This document shows positions 22,101 through 35,832 of a DNA stretch of 64,000 nt, in pieces. The first letter of the stretch is position 1, and each line of letters begins with the position of its first letter. The position numbers and the translations under genes were made by a program. The notes beneath the pieces are model-generated. The model searched no databases. It was not told the origin of the DNA and saw nothing but the letters and a program-made list of their open reading frames with translations. Location of the stretch: positions 6,634,001-6,698,000 of the forward strand of contig NC_059543.1 of assembly GCF_905220415.1 (NCBI RefSeq). Reading direction: 5' to 3'. This DNA comes from Colias croceus. Its lineage: Eukaryota > Arthropoda > Insecta > Lepidoptera > Pieridae.

Positions 22101-22900
22101 AATTAACCATTACCTATACAAAAGTATTTGTATATATTTACACCAAATCAACCCACTCTACTCTTCTACTCACTCTAATCTTTTTGTCAAAATCTATACT
22201 ACCTAGATATATTATTATTGCACATTCATCTTGTCTCGAACAGCCTATCTGAACCTAACTTCTATTATAATACTATTGATTAAAGCCATAACCTTGACCA
22301 ATAACCAACCACAATAATTCCTTATATTTAAAGATGAAAGAATGGTTCCCGAACACGATCAAATAATAAAGATGCTCATACATTTTACATAGATCCAGTA
22401 TTGCTTCAGAGTTCCTTGATAAAATCTTGAATAATTTAAAAGTAGTAAAAAGGAAGACCGTTGTCGAGCTTCGCTGTACCGCGTAAATATTGTATGAACA
22501 AAAGTAAAGGACATTGCTGGGACAGTAAACGGTGTTTTATGGGATAGCATTTATCGTTTTAGTCCCGTAACTTGAAATAGAATTTTCATTTATTCAGCTT
22601 TTTATATTTGTTCATATTATCTTAAGGATAGTTCATGTGTATCTTTGACCTACTTAGAGTTGAGATATGAGCAACGTATTTTTAAAATTGTGTCTTATTT
22701 TTGCATTATTTTATTTAACTTACTGTGTTTGCATATTCAGGTAGACCTATCAATTGAATTTTATAGAAGTTTTGTAACCCATTTGAAGAGGAACGGAATT
22801 TGTTTTGTTCGCGTGATAGAGCATAATTATATACAGTAAGAGACTTAACTCTACAATTCTACATTTTTTTTTATACTACAGGTGAAATTATTTCCTGCAA
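19159..22900. other. Non-coding stretch
   Basis: AT-rich. Small frames (for example 19804-20049 and 21837-22022) lack recognisable features. A GC-richer patch at 20200-20350 shows no single convincing frame. Confidence 0.45.
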
Positions 22901-25900
22901 AGATTACAGAATATTAGATAGTAGGTTAGCATAATAATGCTACCTTAATTTGATAGATTTTAAGACACACAAACGAGGTTTAAATTGAGTAGACGTTCGT
23001 CGTATATTGAAGGTAATATTTTTAAAGCATTCATTGATCTCGGTTCAAATAATCAAATCAAATTTAAATTTATTAGCCTTAATTGAATTTAATTGAAAAT
23101 TTCATACAACCTAAATTATTAATTACTGACTGAATCTTTCAAACACTCAAATATTCCCTGAAAATAAAATAAAACTCATCAATTAAGGTTAAACTTTAAG
23201 CCAACGACACCTTTAAAAGTTCAAGTCGGTTTATCGACAAGTTTGCCCTCGTTCAACTCTGTCAAAGTTATAATTTTAACGAAAGACTAGTTCAGAATTA
23301 ATCACGTTGCTTGAAAATATATTAGGGATTAAATGGCTTAAACAATCTGCATAATGAAACCAAATAAACAAAACAAATTACGGTTGATTGAAAGTGAGAT
23401 GTATTATCGTAATAGCAATAATATTGTCATAAATTAAAATATATAACCGAATCAAATGAATAAAGAATTCATCCAAAGCCATAATGGCAAAGAAAAAACA
23501 TTCAAAGCACGGACAATTTAAATTGAGACGAACAAAGCCCACACGGTAATTATCACAACTTTGGAACGGGATACTTTAAAAAGAGAAATTGTAGCAATTC
23601 AAACAAAAAAGCGTTAAAACAAATTGCTACTGAATAGAGAAATTTAAATGGAAATGCCTCTCGTGTAGCAAGTGGCGGTCGTTACTCAGTGCAGCTTCAC
23701 AATAGCCATAGGTCAGAGTGTCGGTGACAGAACAATGTCGAATGCGTAGCCATTATTTTTTTGAAACGTCACACCGACTGCATTAAAGTTACGTAAACAA
23801 CGTTTATTTTATATCTAACAATTTGCCAGTTGATTCGCTCCGAAATAATGGACACTTTTTATGAATAGCTATTAACTTTTTGTTTTTGAATGCTAAGTAA
23901 TTAACTACATGGAAGTTCATTTTACAAACAGAATTGGTGTAAAAAATGCTGACGTTTAGCGTAAATACAGAAAAACGAACGACAAAGTGTAATAGTGTGC
24001 AATAGTGGATACACATTACAAATTTTACACAGAATTTGGAAAAATGTTGTATGTAAATGTTATTATATTAAGTACATTGTACACAGTAGACTTATCTTAA
24101 CATTAAGCATATTACGACTAGGTTACCTAGTCTACCTCGTATCCTATTTAGTCTGTTGCAAGAAAAGTTGGTGTTATGATAAATAAATATCTTTATTTAC
24201 TAACACTGTCTTGAGATAAACATATTCTTCAGAAGGCTATTTACAGGTGCAATAAAGGAAGTAAAAGATGGAAAGCGGAGTAGCCTCGGGCCAGATTGAT
24301 GATCCGGAAAGCCCCCAGGTGAATTGCCAATAGATTGCTTCACTGTGAATGTTGATGCCTTTACTTCTATTAACAGTCATAAGGAATTGTGTGACCTGAA
24401 TTTTGAAGGTCTACTTATAATAAGGGGATTTTGAGAATTTTCTTTTTTGTGGCGTTAGGGCTATTTCGTGTTAATGTGGTGGTGGTGATGGGTTTTAAAC
24501 CGTCGTAATAAAATGATTTTATTCCTACAAATAATAAAACATTGTTTAGGTAAGACCACATAGCAATACAAATTGTATTGTAGCAAACACAAGTTGTGTT
24601 AATCTTATAAAAGTACTACCTATTCGATCTATACGTAATTCGTTATTAAATTAAAAAGGAATAAATAACACAAATAAAACAAGTTTGAAAATTCGACTCG
24701 ATGAATATCCAAATGTTGATGAAAATGTAATCGCTTGGGATGGAATGTCGGGACCACATCTTAGTTTACTAAATATTATTTTGCGAATATTTTCGTCTAC
24801 CATCTTTTTTCAGAATGTTCCGGAAACTTTAATCAGAGATAAAATGTTTTCGTCTCGTCTAAAAGATTAAGATGATTTTAACTGCGTTTAGAAAGAGAAT
24901 CTACTGTAATGGGAATGCCTTCTGGGTACAAATCTCGGCAGGGTGAAATTGGATTATTTACGTTTATGGAATTACATGGTAATTAAAATTTTAATCAAAT
25001 GATGATAATGACTATAATACATTTATATTTGAATGGATTCTGATAATAGACAATCATAATTTTACAACGAATAAATTAACAACGTACTGCATAACAATAT
25101 TTTTAATGTTTAGGTCCTATAAGTTCATACACAGTAGTTATATAGATACATTTAGACACAATTCTATAATAAATAAATTATACTCATCGAGTGTACAAAC
25201 CGGATAACTTTTCGATACATGACTCATTTAAGGGGCTTATCGACTTACCCGTCGCCTTGTATTCAAATACGTACTCACAACTTACAATGAGTAGGTAGAC
25301 GTCCAGGAAGTTTAGTACATTTTGCTTATATAATTGGTATAATTTGAATTTTGCATAGGCACAGAAAAACTAAATAACTAGTGATTATTTTAAATAAGTA
25401 TAGGTATTCAAAGAATGTCTAATAGAGATCAATAAATGTCTAACAGTAATCTAGAATTTATTACACTGTTTCAGCATTCACGGATATCTATTGCAAAAAT
25501 ACAGTATCAGTCACACTAAACGCATATAGGCATGACAATGAGAACATCCTAACATCGAAGGCTTATACATTTTTTATCGCGCATCCTTAGAAATGTGCAT
25601 TCAAGTAAATAATATACTCGCTCGTTAAAATTGTTAAAATACCGTAAAACTCTTGGGTCTTAAGATTTTCTGAGGATAGACGTTATCAGTCTCTTATATT
25701 TTTCTAATACTTCTCCCAAAGGATTCTGCATCTTGGCTGCCTTAGAACGGTTCAGTGGGCTCAGTGATGGAATATTAAACGTTTATTACGGGCCCGGGGA
25801 TATAACAAGGTTTTCTTTCATACCTAAATAGGCCGTTGGGTTTAATTGAACCGCTGTGTAATCAGAATTTAGTTCACCTTTCAGTAGCGACCTTCGGGGT

Positions 25901-26507
25901 GGGATGAAAACGAAAAAAAAATTGATATATTTTTTAAATATGATTATCATTCATTTACTTAAGTTAATGTATTTATATTTTCTACAGTACCAAAAATTCC
26001 TTACTAAATTAAGTAATTCATGAACGTTAAATTTCAATTTTAATTAAAAATATCAACTCACACATTTCTGAATTTTCCCCAAATATTTCTGGATGTTTGT
26101 ATATAAAACAGAAGCAATACAGCAAAGTACGCGCAAAAACAATTTCGCAGCGTACCTATAACAAGGGACGGGCAACATATCAGACAAGTTGGTACGGATG
26201 AAAGAAGGTAGCAAACAAAGTACCAACGTGTGAGGAATTCGCGTTAGCACGGTTTACAATTTGTTACATCACTTAAATCGTAATAAAGCTCTGAAGTAAC
26301 GCATACATTATGAAAATTAAATCGCGTATATGCGAAAGAAACTACACGCAAATATCAACCTTGTTCGATTATCATGAGATTTAAATTCAATTGAAGTTCT
26401 TCTGCACATCCGACGTTCCAGCTTTCCTATATTTTTAGAAGGTTTATAGAAAGCGGTGTACTGTGAATCCCGGATGGATTCAGTTCGTTTTCTATTTACT
26501 TTAACAG
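22901..26507. other. Non-coding stretch
   Basis: AT-rich with no supported gene. Short GC-richer patches (23660-23740 and 25720-25800) have no clear splice-flanked frame. Confidence 0.45.
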
Positions 26508-26523
26508 ATGACGTCATTATATG
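26508..26523 (+). other. Candidate 16-nt microexon
   Basis: A pyrimidine-rich acceptor (TTTTCTATTTACTTTAACAG) ends at 26507. It is followed by ATGACGTCATTATATG and then a strong donor, GTAAGTATT, at 26524. Both splice signals fit insect consensus. The 16 nt also contain TGACGTCA, a CREB/ATF-type palindrome, so a regulatory role is an alternative. No partner exon is identified. Confidence 0.25.
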
Positions 26524-29500
26524 GTAAGTATTCTATACGACAGCTCCGCGTGAATGAAACGAACTTGGCAAATGGGAATAGAAATCAATGTATGGAATAT
26601 ACGAATGTAAAATACTGTACGAAAATCTAACAAAGGGTTATTTCACTGATTTTATTTATTTGTTTGGGTAATGTTATGTTGGTAGCTAGTTTCGATACGA
26701 GCGTAACTTTGATTGAAGATTTGATACGAAATCAATTTATTTCTTTTAAGATTTGTCCTCATTGGAATTGTTAAAAAGTTAGACAATAGTACTTGGAGAT
26801 ACTACCACATATTACTAAAGCTTTTCAATTTGCAATGATGTTTTAATTGTCATCAAGTTTAAGATAAATTCAATCAAATAGCATTCAAAAGTTTATTTTT
26901 CAGTGTACTTGTTGGAAACAAATACTTATTAAGATGACAAATACGCTCTAATTTAAGTAGGTAATTTGTTATGCCGTTGTTCCCGTATAATTTAATAAAT
27001 TGCTTACATTTTTAGTTTTCAATATTTCAGGCTGACGCTTACAAGCTGACACTGAACTGAACAGCTGTTGCTGTGTTCCCGTTTGTTATATTAATAGAAC
27101 TTGAAAACTATTTTAAATTTTACGTTTATATATTTCTCTGGAAACAGCAAATCTTAGTTTTACTGTTTAATTGTTTTATTTAAATAATAATATGAATAAG
27201 TAAGTAGAGTCCGGCTTCGTTAGAGGTACAAGGTTATGTTCCCTCCATAAGAAACATCCTCGTATCGTTCAAGAAATATTTTAAAACGAAATCGGTTCAG
27301 CTGCTCTCGAGGTTGCGCTTAGCAACAATAATTTTTTTTATAAGTATTTCATTTTTCTATCACAGATAGTAATATAGTACATTGATATAATATTTAATTT
27401 GGTCAACATACATTTACGTGATCATGGACGAAATTTAATTGAATCATAAAACGATTTTCTTTTCGTTTCAAAACGTTATGTCAATAGTGCCCGGATAGAA
27501 ATATTAATTAATAACCCAAATGTTTATTCGAAAAAGTTTTGAAATCGTAACTTCGACTGAAAGGATTCATTCGGAATTATAATAATCTTTCAAAAGACGC
27601 TGAATTGAAAGTATGGATGAGATGGTATTAACATTTATATTCAGATTTTGCGGCAAAGTTACTTATCTCTGCTTAGTATTCTCTTCAAAACGTTAACGTG
27701 GATTTCTATTTTAATATTCTTAGGTAAACCATAAATAAACTTCTAAGAAGACTTGTGGACTTCAAACTTTAAACACTTATCTCCACAACATTATGTTTAT
27801 TTCATGAATAATATGAGAATTTCTCATTTTTTATTATTTTTTATTCCACACATTTATTATATTTTGTAATTTTATATTTATATTTAATAGGTATCACTTC
27901 TACATGCTTCCATTGATCTGAGTAGGTAATCAATAATTATAAATTTTAGACATGGACCATATTAGTTTCAAGATTTCGCGTTCACAATTTTTTACAAATT
28001 CATTAACATAGAACATATATTTTTTTTTAAGTAGGTTAATTTTTACTAAACAAAGACTGATAATACCTACATAATGTTATCTATTCATTTTTAGACGAAA
28101 TTTTTAAAAATTTATAACAATCTTTCACAAAGAACGTTATTAAATTATCGGTTATAGGAACGGGAGCAATAAATTTCAAACATACGCCGAGAAGATTGAC
28201 TGAATTTATCCCTAAGGCTAAATCTTTTTAGATCATATCTAGTTATAAAGAATTTACACGTATCATTTTATTAACATTGTTTCTTCCTAAGCAGTCCTAC
28301 AATCCAAATTATACGAGGGTTGGCGTTAAAGGGACCGTATATAGCGCCGTAAATTGCCTACAATAAAATCTTAACATTACATGGATGGTGATATTCTAGA
28401 TGAGATCATTTCGATTGCCGTATGCTTATCAAATAGACGTACTTACTGAATATAGCAGTACACATTCATTAAGTATTTGATGAAAAAGATAAAAATAATT
28501 TCCAATAGGTAGATTTATTTCAAGTGTTTCTGTTGAGAATTCATTATAAAATATTATGTTTAAGTGAATTGACGACTGCACATTTTTTCATTTTATATGA
28601 ATACTGCGACATATTCTTCAAATAAAATTATTGTAATGCCATACCATAATATGTAGGTACGTATCTCATAATCCTGTTTAAAATAAAACGTTGCAACCTT
28701 GTAATTCATTACGGGCACTCATTTTTATCAATAATTCATGTTAACATTCAAGACGCTTCCAGGCGTATGTTTTGATCTTTACAGTGTACACCCTGCTGAA
28801 TAAGCAAAAGGAAAATAAGGCAGAGGGACGTTGGGGGAGGGGGCAATTTAATTAATGCTTACCTACGTTTAATTGTCGCTAAAATTGGTCCGAATGTATT
28901 GTTTATGAACAAAAAAATAGGCGAATATATTATTACTTATTTAAGAGATTAGATTAATTTATATTTTTATTACTTACATTTTTTTAAAGTATTATAAAAT
29001 TTTCTATTCTTTATAAATTTAGTATTATAAAATTTAGTGGAATGTTAAAAATACATGTCTTAACACCCTTCGCCATTTCTTGCCTTGGTCCGCATTAGAA
29101 AATATTAAGTATTTTCTTTATTATCAAAATCATTTTAAATGTGTTTGGATTATCGAGCTACATATTATATCTATTTATTATATTAACATACTCTATATTT
29201 ATTCAATGTAGTTATATTAATTATCATCATCATCACATTCAAAAACTAACCTTATTACTACGTAGCAAAAGATTCATTTAATATGCTAAATTGTGTACAA
29301 ATAGTCTAAATAAGTAGATACAGTATGGCATCTAATTTTCTTGTAAACGTCTGTGGATAGAAGCGCCTAACAAATAAATCCACTCTCAAAGGGGTTGCTA
29401 TGTTAATTGTGTTACTATTTATAGGATTTAAGGACTCTAATATATCCTTGAGACAGTCTTTACTCATACTATGTTAAAATGTGAAGGGTTTGTTTGTTTG

Positions 29501-30432
29501 AACTAGCCAATCTTAGGAACTAGTTCGAATTGAATAGGAACGGGTCATCAATGAAAATATTAGAAAAGTCTGGTAATAATTGTTAAAAAAATATTTTAAC
29601 TGCGGTGTTGGATAGTATTTGTATAATGTATTAGAGTTTAAAATAGCAGATTACTTTATATAGCTTTGTATAATTTTAGATGAGCCACTTCGAACTTTAG
29701 AAGTTAAAAAATTCGTACTCAGTTGTTATTAGACATTGTATGTTTAAAATAAAGGTAAAAAGATCAATGTGATGTACAAGCCCAACTAACGGAATGGGTG
29801 AAAGATTTTACTACAACTTGCATTATAAATTGTACGTTGTGCCGGCCTCTAATTAGAATGTGTGTGGACGTAGAGGTGTATTACATGTGTTGTCCTAATT
29901 ATTTTAATTAAAGGATAATTTCTTTCAGTATGGAATAGTATAGAGGGAAATAAAGTAACGTAATAAATTTTCTATTCTTTAAAACAATACGAGAGAAATA
30001 GAAATATTTATAAAACAATACGTTTCATAAATGTTATTTATAATTATTATTAACCGGCCAAAATAATTGATATGACTTTATTAATTTCCCGTGTAGGTAT
30101 ATATAGGCTATATTATAATCAACATAGAAATATTACGAAAAATGTCTCAATATTCGATCTTTTAATTGTGATAAATTACTAAAACCATATGTTAACATAG
30201 AATTAAAGGTTTCTTACTACATCTCAGTACTACACTATTTTTCTTGTGAAATTTGTTATTCCTAGCACGGAATTGTAACAGTAATGTAGTTTGTTTTAAT
30301 GACCTTCCCTCAACTTAAATAAAGATTTGTTCTGCAGTTTCCCAGTAAGTATGTGGAGTGCTTTTTGATAACTTCTTACTTTTACCATAATTTCAAGTAT
30401 TAATCAATCCATTATTCTAGAGATTATTAAAT
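26524..30432. other. Non-coding stretch with two degenerate repeats
   Basis: No supported gene. Positions about 27205-27330 hold a diverged repeat sharing CATCCTCGTA, the ACGAAATCGG-type core and GGTTCAGCTGCTCTCGAG with the copy at 59.71 kb. Positions about 29466-29540 hold a decayed fragment resembling the repeat at 31.26 kb (GTTTGTTTGAAC). Confidence 0.5.
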
Positions 30433-30639
30433 CCATACTAATATTATAAATGCGAAAGTAACTCTGTCTGCCTGTCTGTTACTCAATCACGCCTTAACTA
30501 CTGAACCAATTTGCATGAAATTTGGTATAGAGATATTTTGATACCCGAGAAAGGACATAGGATAGGTTTTATCCCGGAAATCCTACGGGAACGGATTTTT
30601 CTTTGAAAACACGGGCGAAGCCGCGGGTGGAAAGCTAGT
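30433..30639 (+). repeat. Short lepidopteran repeat
   Basis: It starts CCATACTAATATTATAAATG and ends GGGCGAAGCCGCGGGTGG then AGCTAGT. The internal block CAATTTGCATGAAATTTGGT also occurs reverse-complemented at 34.82 kb. It resembles short non-autonomous elements (Helitron-like ends in CTAGT, or LINE 3' tails) abundant in Lepidoptera; the class is inference. Confidence 0.75.
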
Positions 30640-31262
30640 AGAAATTAAAAGGGTTTCTTTTTAAATAAGGTAACATTTAAAGATGATGTAAAAATGCGCA
30701 ATTCAAAAAAATGTTAATGCGATATTGTGTATACCTAGTTATTTATCTAAGAAAAACCTATACAATTGTAGAAAATCACGTTTCCTTTAGCTTTAAGCGT
30801 TTTTTATTATAAAATAATTAAAATTTTCATTACTTCACAGGATTCGATTTGTTGTATTAATTGCTTATTTAACCCCTATTAATTAATTATAAGCGACGGG
30901 GCTACGGAGCATGATATTGATGTCTAATTTAATTTAATGTACGCTAAAAGGCGGTTAAAATAATGATGAGTTCATTGGGAATTGAACATTAATTGTTCCA
31001 ATGAAATATTCCTCTGCGGCCACTGATTCCAGGAATAAAATAAGTGATACCAGTGGAGAACATTATTGTTGGCAACTGAAAAGAAGTGAATTAAATTAAA
31101 AGAAATGAATTAATTAGAAGAAGAAATTAAGAAGGCATATTTTTAAATGAAATTAATTGTTTTTATTTTTGTAGAGTTTTGAAGAAACGATTCATTATTT
31201 ATTCAATATACGTTGCTAGAACCACATATAACTAAATTGACTAAAATTGAGATAAGTACAAA
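30640..31262. other. Non-coding stretch
   Basis: AT-rich; nothing supported. Confidence 0.5.
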
Positions 31263-31466
31263 TCTATACTAATATTATAAAGCTGAAGCGTTTGTTTGTT
31301 TGTTTGTTTGAACGCGCAAATCTGGGGAACTACAGGTCCGATTTGAAAAATTCTTTCGGTGTTAGATAGCCCATTTATCGAGGAAGGTTATAGGCCATAT
31401 TATATTTTCACGCTACGACCAACAGGAGTGGGGGGCCACGGGTTGAAACCGCGCGGAGCAGCTAGT
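31263..31466 (+). repeat. Lep1-like short repeat (Helitron-like)
   Basis: It starts TCTATACTAATATTATAAAG, carries a (GTTT)n run and the block GATAGCCCATTTATCGAGGA, and ends ACCGCGCGGAGCAGCTAGT. Related copies lie at 46.85 kb (reverse) and 48.16 kb. TC start and CTAGT end fit non-autonomous Helitrons described from Lepidoptera; the name is from memory. The 63-codon frame at 31359-31550 is a by-product. Confidence 0.75.
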
Positions 31467-32394
31467 ATTTTTTTAAATTTTATTCATAAAAATCCTTGGT
31501 ATTTGAGAACTCGCATATTAGGTACATTCACGTTCAGTCTGAATTCATAGATAAATTTCCAAGTCAATGTTTGTATTCATTGGTTTTATAATTAATAAAG
31601 TTGGAGCAATTTTAAGAAACTACGGCTATAGCGCTAGGGTATGAAATTTTCATAGTTTACACATTACGCTTGTAAGTTGGCTTATCTGCTGTTGTTCATG
31701 GTACTTCCAACTTTGTAAGATAACCGTATCAAGTTTAAGCACTGCATACAATCAAAGGCTTAATTTAGTCAATATTCTTTAAGCCAGACAACATAATATT
31801 TAAAACTTTTTTTTCTCGAATGCTCTTGAATGTGCGTCTGATATGTATTTTTGATATGAATAATTACGTTTATAATTACATTTCCAAGTATTTGTGATCG
31901 AGATAATTTTTAATTCAAATTATGCACTTAGTCAACCGGGTGAAACCCCGAAGATGCGGTACGTGACTTCATCAAACCGAAGTATATTATGCTTTGAGTT
32001 GAAACTCGTGAATTTTTACCCGCAAGGAAGGTTTTACGTTCAAACTTAAATAACGTATTCTAAAGGTGGCAGTCTAGATAAAAATTTAAAGAGGATTTTT
32101 CTCTGTAATACCCAAATAGATATGATACCCTGTGGCTTCAAAGTTATTGGTATACCCAGTATCATGCTTTAGACGTCATATTTTATACTTTATTCAAATA
32201 TCCACCAAAAATGTACCTTTGAAATTCTGCTTAAAGTCAGTTCAAAAAGATGTATAAAGTCATATTTTAAAACTTTATATTAAAATGTTATTTATGAATA
32301 TAAATTTATAATGAATGCCATAAAAACCAAAAAATATAAATTCATGTTATTTATGTCCAATTTTAAATTGCCAATATAGTAACAAGTTTTATGA
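31467..32394. other. Non-coding stretch
   Basis: AT-rich; nothing supported. It ends at the TAGTTAT target duplication (32395-32401) of the LINE. Confidence 0.5.
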
Positions 32395-32401
32395 TAGTTA
32401 T

Positions 32402-32588
32402 TTTTTTTTTTTTTTTTTTTTTTTATTGGTCTACAAAACTGGTTACAAAAATGTTTCTGATTTATTCTATTAATTATGTACTATCATGCAGTTGATTTAT
32501 AACCTTCTGGATGTAGGCACAGCATGCAAATTTACAAATTTTAATTGGATACCTTATCTATGTAACAATAATTATGATAACTATGTAT
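32402..32588 (-). other. LINE 3' UTR and poly(A)
   Basis: This 3' UTR follows the RT stop codon and ends (on the - strand) in CCAATAAA and a run of about 23 A residues (the T-run at 32402-32424 on the + strand). Confidence 0.88.
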
Positions 32589-34094
32589 TTATTTGATTAA
32601 ATTTAATAATTTATTCCTAATTGAGACCAGAGAACCACTAAATATATCTATTTCTGATCGGATACTATTTGCATAGGTGCACATTCGAAACAGAGGTGCA
32701 TGTTGACCAAGATTAGTTTTACTTAAAGGTGGCAGAAAACATAATCTGTTATGTAAACGAGTAGTGATACGCGGAATTGAGAGACAAATGCGCTCCAAGA
32801 CATCAGGACAATCTGCTTCCCCATGTAGAACCTTATAAAGAAATAATATATCCGCTACTTTCCTGCGTGTATGTAAACCACTCAAATTAAAGTACGACAG
32901 ACGCTGGTCATAGGAAGCTAAAACCCTACATTTATGGTCTGAGTAACTAAGATGGTACAAAAAACGTTTCTGGACTCTTTCAATTCTATCGGAATGGACT
33001 TGGTAACTAGGGCTCCAGACAGCTGAACAATACTCTAGTATTCCACGAACGAGGGTGCTATAAATTAAAATGGTAAGTTGAGGTTGTTTCAGGAATCTCA
33101 TTTGTCTCGTGACGAAGCCCGATAATTGTGAAGCTTTTTTGACAATATGATCGTAATGGATTCTAAAACTTAAAGAACTATCCATGATAACGCCTAGGTC
33201 ACGGATAAAGCTCACTTCCGTGAGTGGTAAATTATTGATTTGGTAAGTAACAGGTGTTCGAATTTTCTTTCTAGAAAATGTTATGTGATAGCATTTATTA
33301 ATATTTAAGCACATGTGATTATTTGTACACCATTTTTGTATATTATTAAGATCTGATTGAAGTATGTTAACATCTGTTTTATCCTTAATCGTTCTATAAA
33401 CTTTTAAATCATCAGCGTACATTCTATAGTTGGATTGTATTACACGCGGGAGGTCGTTAACAAAGATTAAAAAGAAGAGAGGACCGAGATGGGAGCCCTG
33501 CGGTATTCCCGATGGAATAGTATAGGGGGTGGATTTAAAACCTCGGATTGAGACAAGCTGGGAGCGGTTGCGTAAATATGACTCGCACCATCTTAATAAG
33601 GATCCGTGTATCCCCATATTTGAGAGCTTATGTAATAGAAGATCATGATTTACTAAGTCGAACGCCTTTCTGAAATCGGTGTACACAGCATGCACCTCGA
33701 GAATCTTATCAAGAGCTTCAGCTATATCAGATACATAACCTACAAGATTTGTGTTTGTTGATTTACGGGGCAGAAACCCGTGTTGGTTTTGATCAATTTT
33801 ACATTTAATGTGGGCCAAAAGTTTAGTATTTACTATGTCTTCTAGAACTTTTCCAGGTGTACTTAGAATCGAGATAGGTCGGTATTGGGCAATTTCGTTT
33901 AATGAGCCTGCTTTGTGAATCGGAGTTAAGTGTGCGAGTTTCCAAGTAGATGGGAAGAAGCTTAATTTTAATGATTCGTTAAAGATTAGAGTAAGTGGTA
34001 TGTATAGGCCTTTGGCACAATTTTTATAGAATATTGGTGGTATTGCATCGGGTCCTGGGCCTTTATTGGCATCTAAGAGTTTTAAGCGATTTAA
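32589..34094 (-). pseudogene. LINE ORF2, reverse transcriptase half
   Basis: This half encodes the reverse transcriptase of the LINE. It starts at the insertion junction with LNRLKLLDANKGPGPD, continues through AHLTPIHKAG, YRPISILSTPGKVLE and the catalytic Asp of TDFRKAFDLVNH. Then come IPSGIPQGSHLGPLFF and the catalytic MYADDLKVY (about residue 247 of the downstream open frame), with a C-terminal region ending at 32589. No internal stop or frameshift is present. The frame extends upstream of 34091 to an ATG at 34160, but those residues come from the inserted DNA. The enzyme would copy LINE RNA at the nicked target, and the upstream endonuclease half is separated from it, so ORF2 is broken as a unit. 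Confidence 0.93.
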
Positions 34095-34821
34095 GGGGAG
34101 TCCTTTCAGCGAAGCGGAGTAAAATTGGTTTGCAAGATCAAATTTTTCATGTATTTGCAATTATATGACGCTTCTAGAAAAAATAATCAATACACTTCAA
34201 GATATTTCCTAAAAAGTGTGCTAATTTGTTACACAACCACGTGTATTTTGTTCGATCATATAAAATCATAAAAATAGGCTAAAATAAAGATCGAAAACGA
34301 ATTATTTATTAATGAAATTTCTGATTTTGGAAATAATTTTTATATAAGGATATGTATTTTGATGTACTGCAGAAAACGTGCTAAATTTTGGTTTTCTACT
34401 GAAGCCCTGTAATTATTAAATACATATTATATCTCAGAACTTAACGTTGCCCAGCGTTTTCTTTACAAACCGCGCTGCCCGCTACCCCGCCAGTCCTGAT
34501 CAGGCGCTTGCTAACGTAGGACCTGTGTCAAATTATCTCCGCTCGATTTTAAGTTTTGAGTAAAGATAAATTATTGAAAATGGGTAACAAAACAAACAAA
34601 ATTCGGAAGAAAGCAGTGTCAGTATCACAAAAAAGGACAGGAAAAGAGAACTAGTATGTAAATTGAGTAATATGATAAAAACGTAGTTACTTGATGCCAC
34701 AGAATAAAAATATCAGTTGGTCATAAAGTTTCACCTCGTATGCTTTTATTTCAAAACGATAAAAGCTGCGTTACTGTGAAATAAGAGTTTAGTTTATAAT
34801 AATTTGTTTTATATATATAAT

Positions 34822-35005
34822 ACTAGTGGTCCGCCCCGGCTTCGCCCGTGGTACATATTTCGCAATAAAAGGTAGCCTATGCCTTTTCTCGGGTATCAAA
34901 ATATCTCTATACCAAATTTCATGCAAATTGGTTCAGTAGTTTAGGCGTGATTGAGTAACAGACAGACAGACAGAGTTACGTTCGCATTTATAATATTAGT
35001 ATGGA
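34822..35005 (-). repeat. Short lepidopteran repeat inside the insertion
   Basis: Reverse-oriented relative of the repeat at 30.43 kb. Reading + it begins ACTAGTGGTCCGCCCCGGCT and ends TTTATAATATTAGTATGGA, sharing ACCAAATTTCATGCAAATTG in reverse. Confidence 0.75.
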
Positions 35006-35168
35006 TTATTATTACGTAATTGGTGTATTATTTGCATAATTTTGGGGTATAATTATTAATTACAGTTGTTTATTTTAAGGAAAAAAACAATAATGATTAT
35101 TTGTTAAAAAATAATTGATAATAGTCAAATAATAATGATTATTGACTAATAATAATTATTAATCACTA

Positions 35169-35832
35169 CAGTAAAAGTTCCTTATTGGCGGGGTATATGT
35201 TCCATAAAATATATGCCTCGAATACAGAAACCGTGAATACGGAATGGTAATTATTATATGGGATTATAGGTTCTACGTTATACGTTCCTAGGTGACGATT
35301 GAGATTTTTTTCGTGTCTCATTTTTTTTAGTTGACATTATAAATTTATAAACTAGGAAGAGTGCAGTAGACGTTACTCGATCACAATTATTTTTGTAACG
35401 AATGTGAAAGACGAAACCTATAAAACACGCAAAGCGGCTTTTACTATAAACGGAACTACATTTAAAAATATACTTTATTTATTGAGTTATAAGGTTGCTT
35501 CCATTCTGTTTATTTACATTCTAGCGAAGGCAAAGGCGGCTTGCGACAAAGGCGGCTTGGGTCAAAGGCCTCGGCGATATCATTAATTAACAACATAATA
35601 TTATGTACTTTAGGCTAACTTGTAATAAGATCTATTTTACTTTCTTATTAGTCCATTTGACAAGGATATTGTGTTAGATACCTATTGGAATAATTTTATT
35701 ATTATGTATGTACTTATTAAATCCGCGAATAAAAAAATTTTTAGTCGCGAATATAGAAATTGGGTCGCATTTTTTTAATTCCCGAATAGTGAAAACGCGA
35801 ATAAAGGAAGCGCGAATAAGGAACTTTTACTG
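35169..35832. mobile_element. 664-bp TIR element with TA duplication (pogo-like MITE)
   Basis: The ends are inverted repeats of about 24 bp beginning CAGTAAAAGTTCCTTATT with one mismatch before the following GCG, and are flanked by TA (35167-35168 and 35833-35834). CAGT-starting TIRs plus TA duplication fit Tc1/mariner-pogo derivatives. GCGAATA motifs repeat near the right end. There is no transposase; the 60-codon frames within it are not credible genes. Confidence 0.8.
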
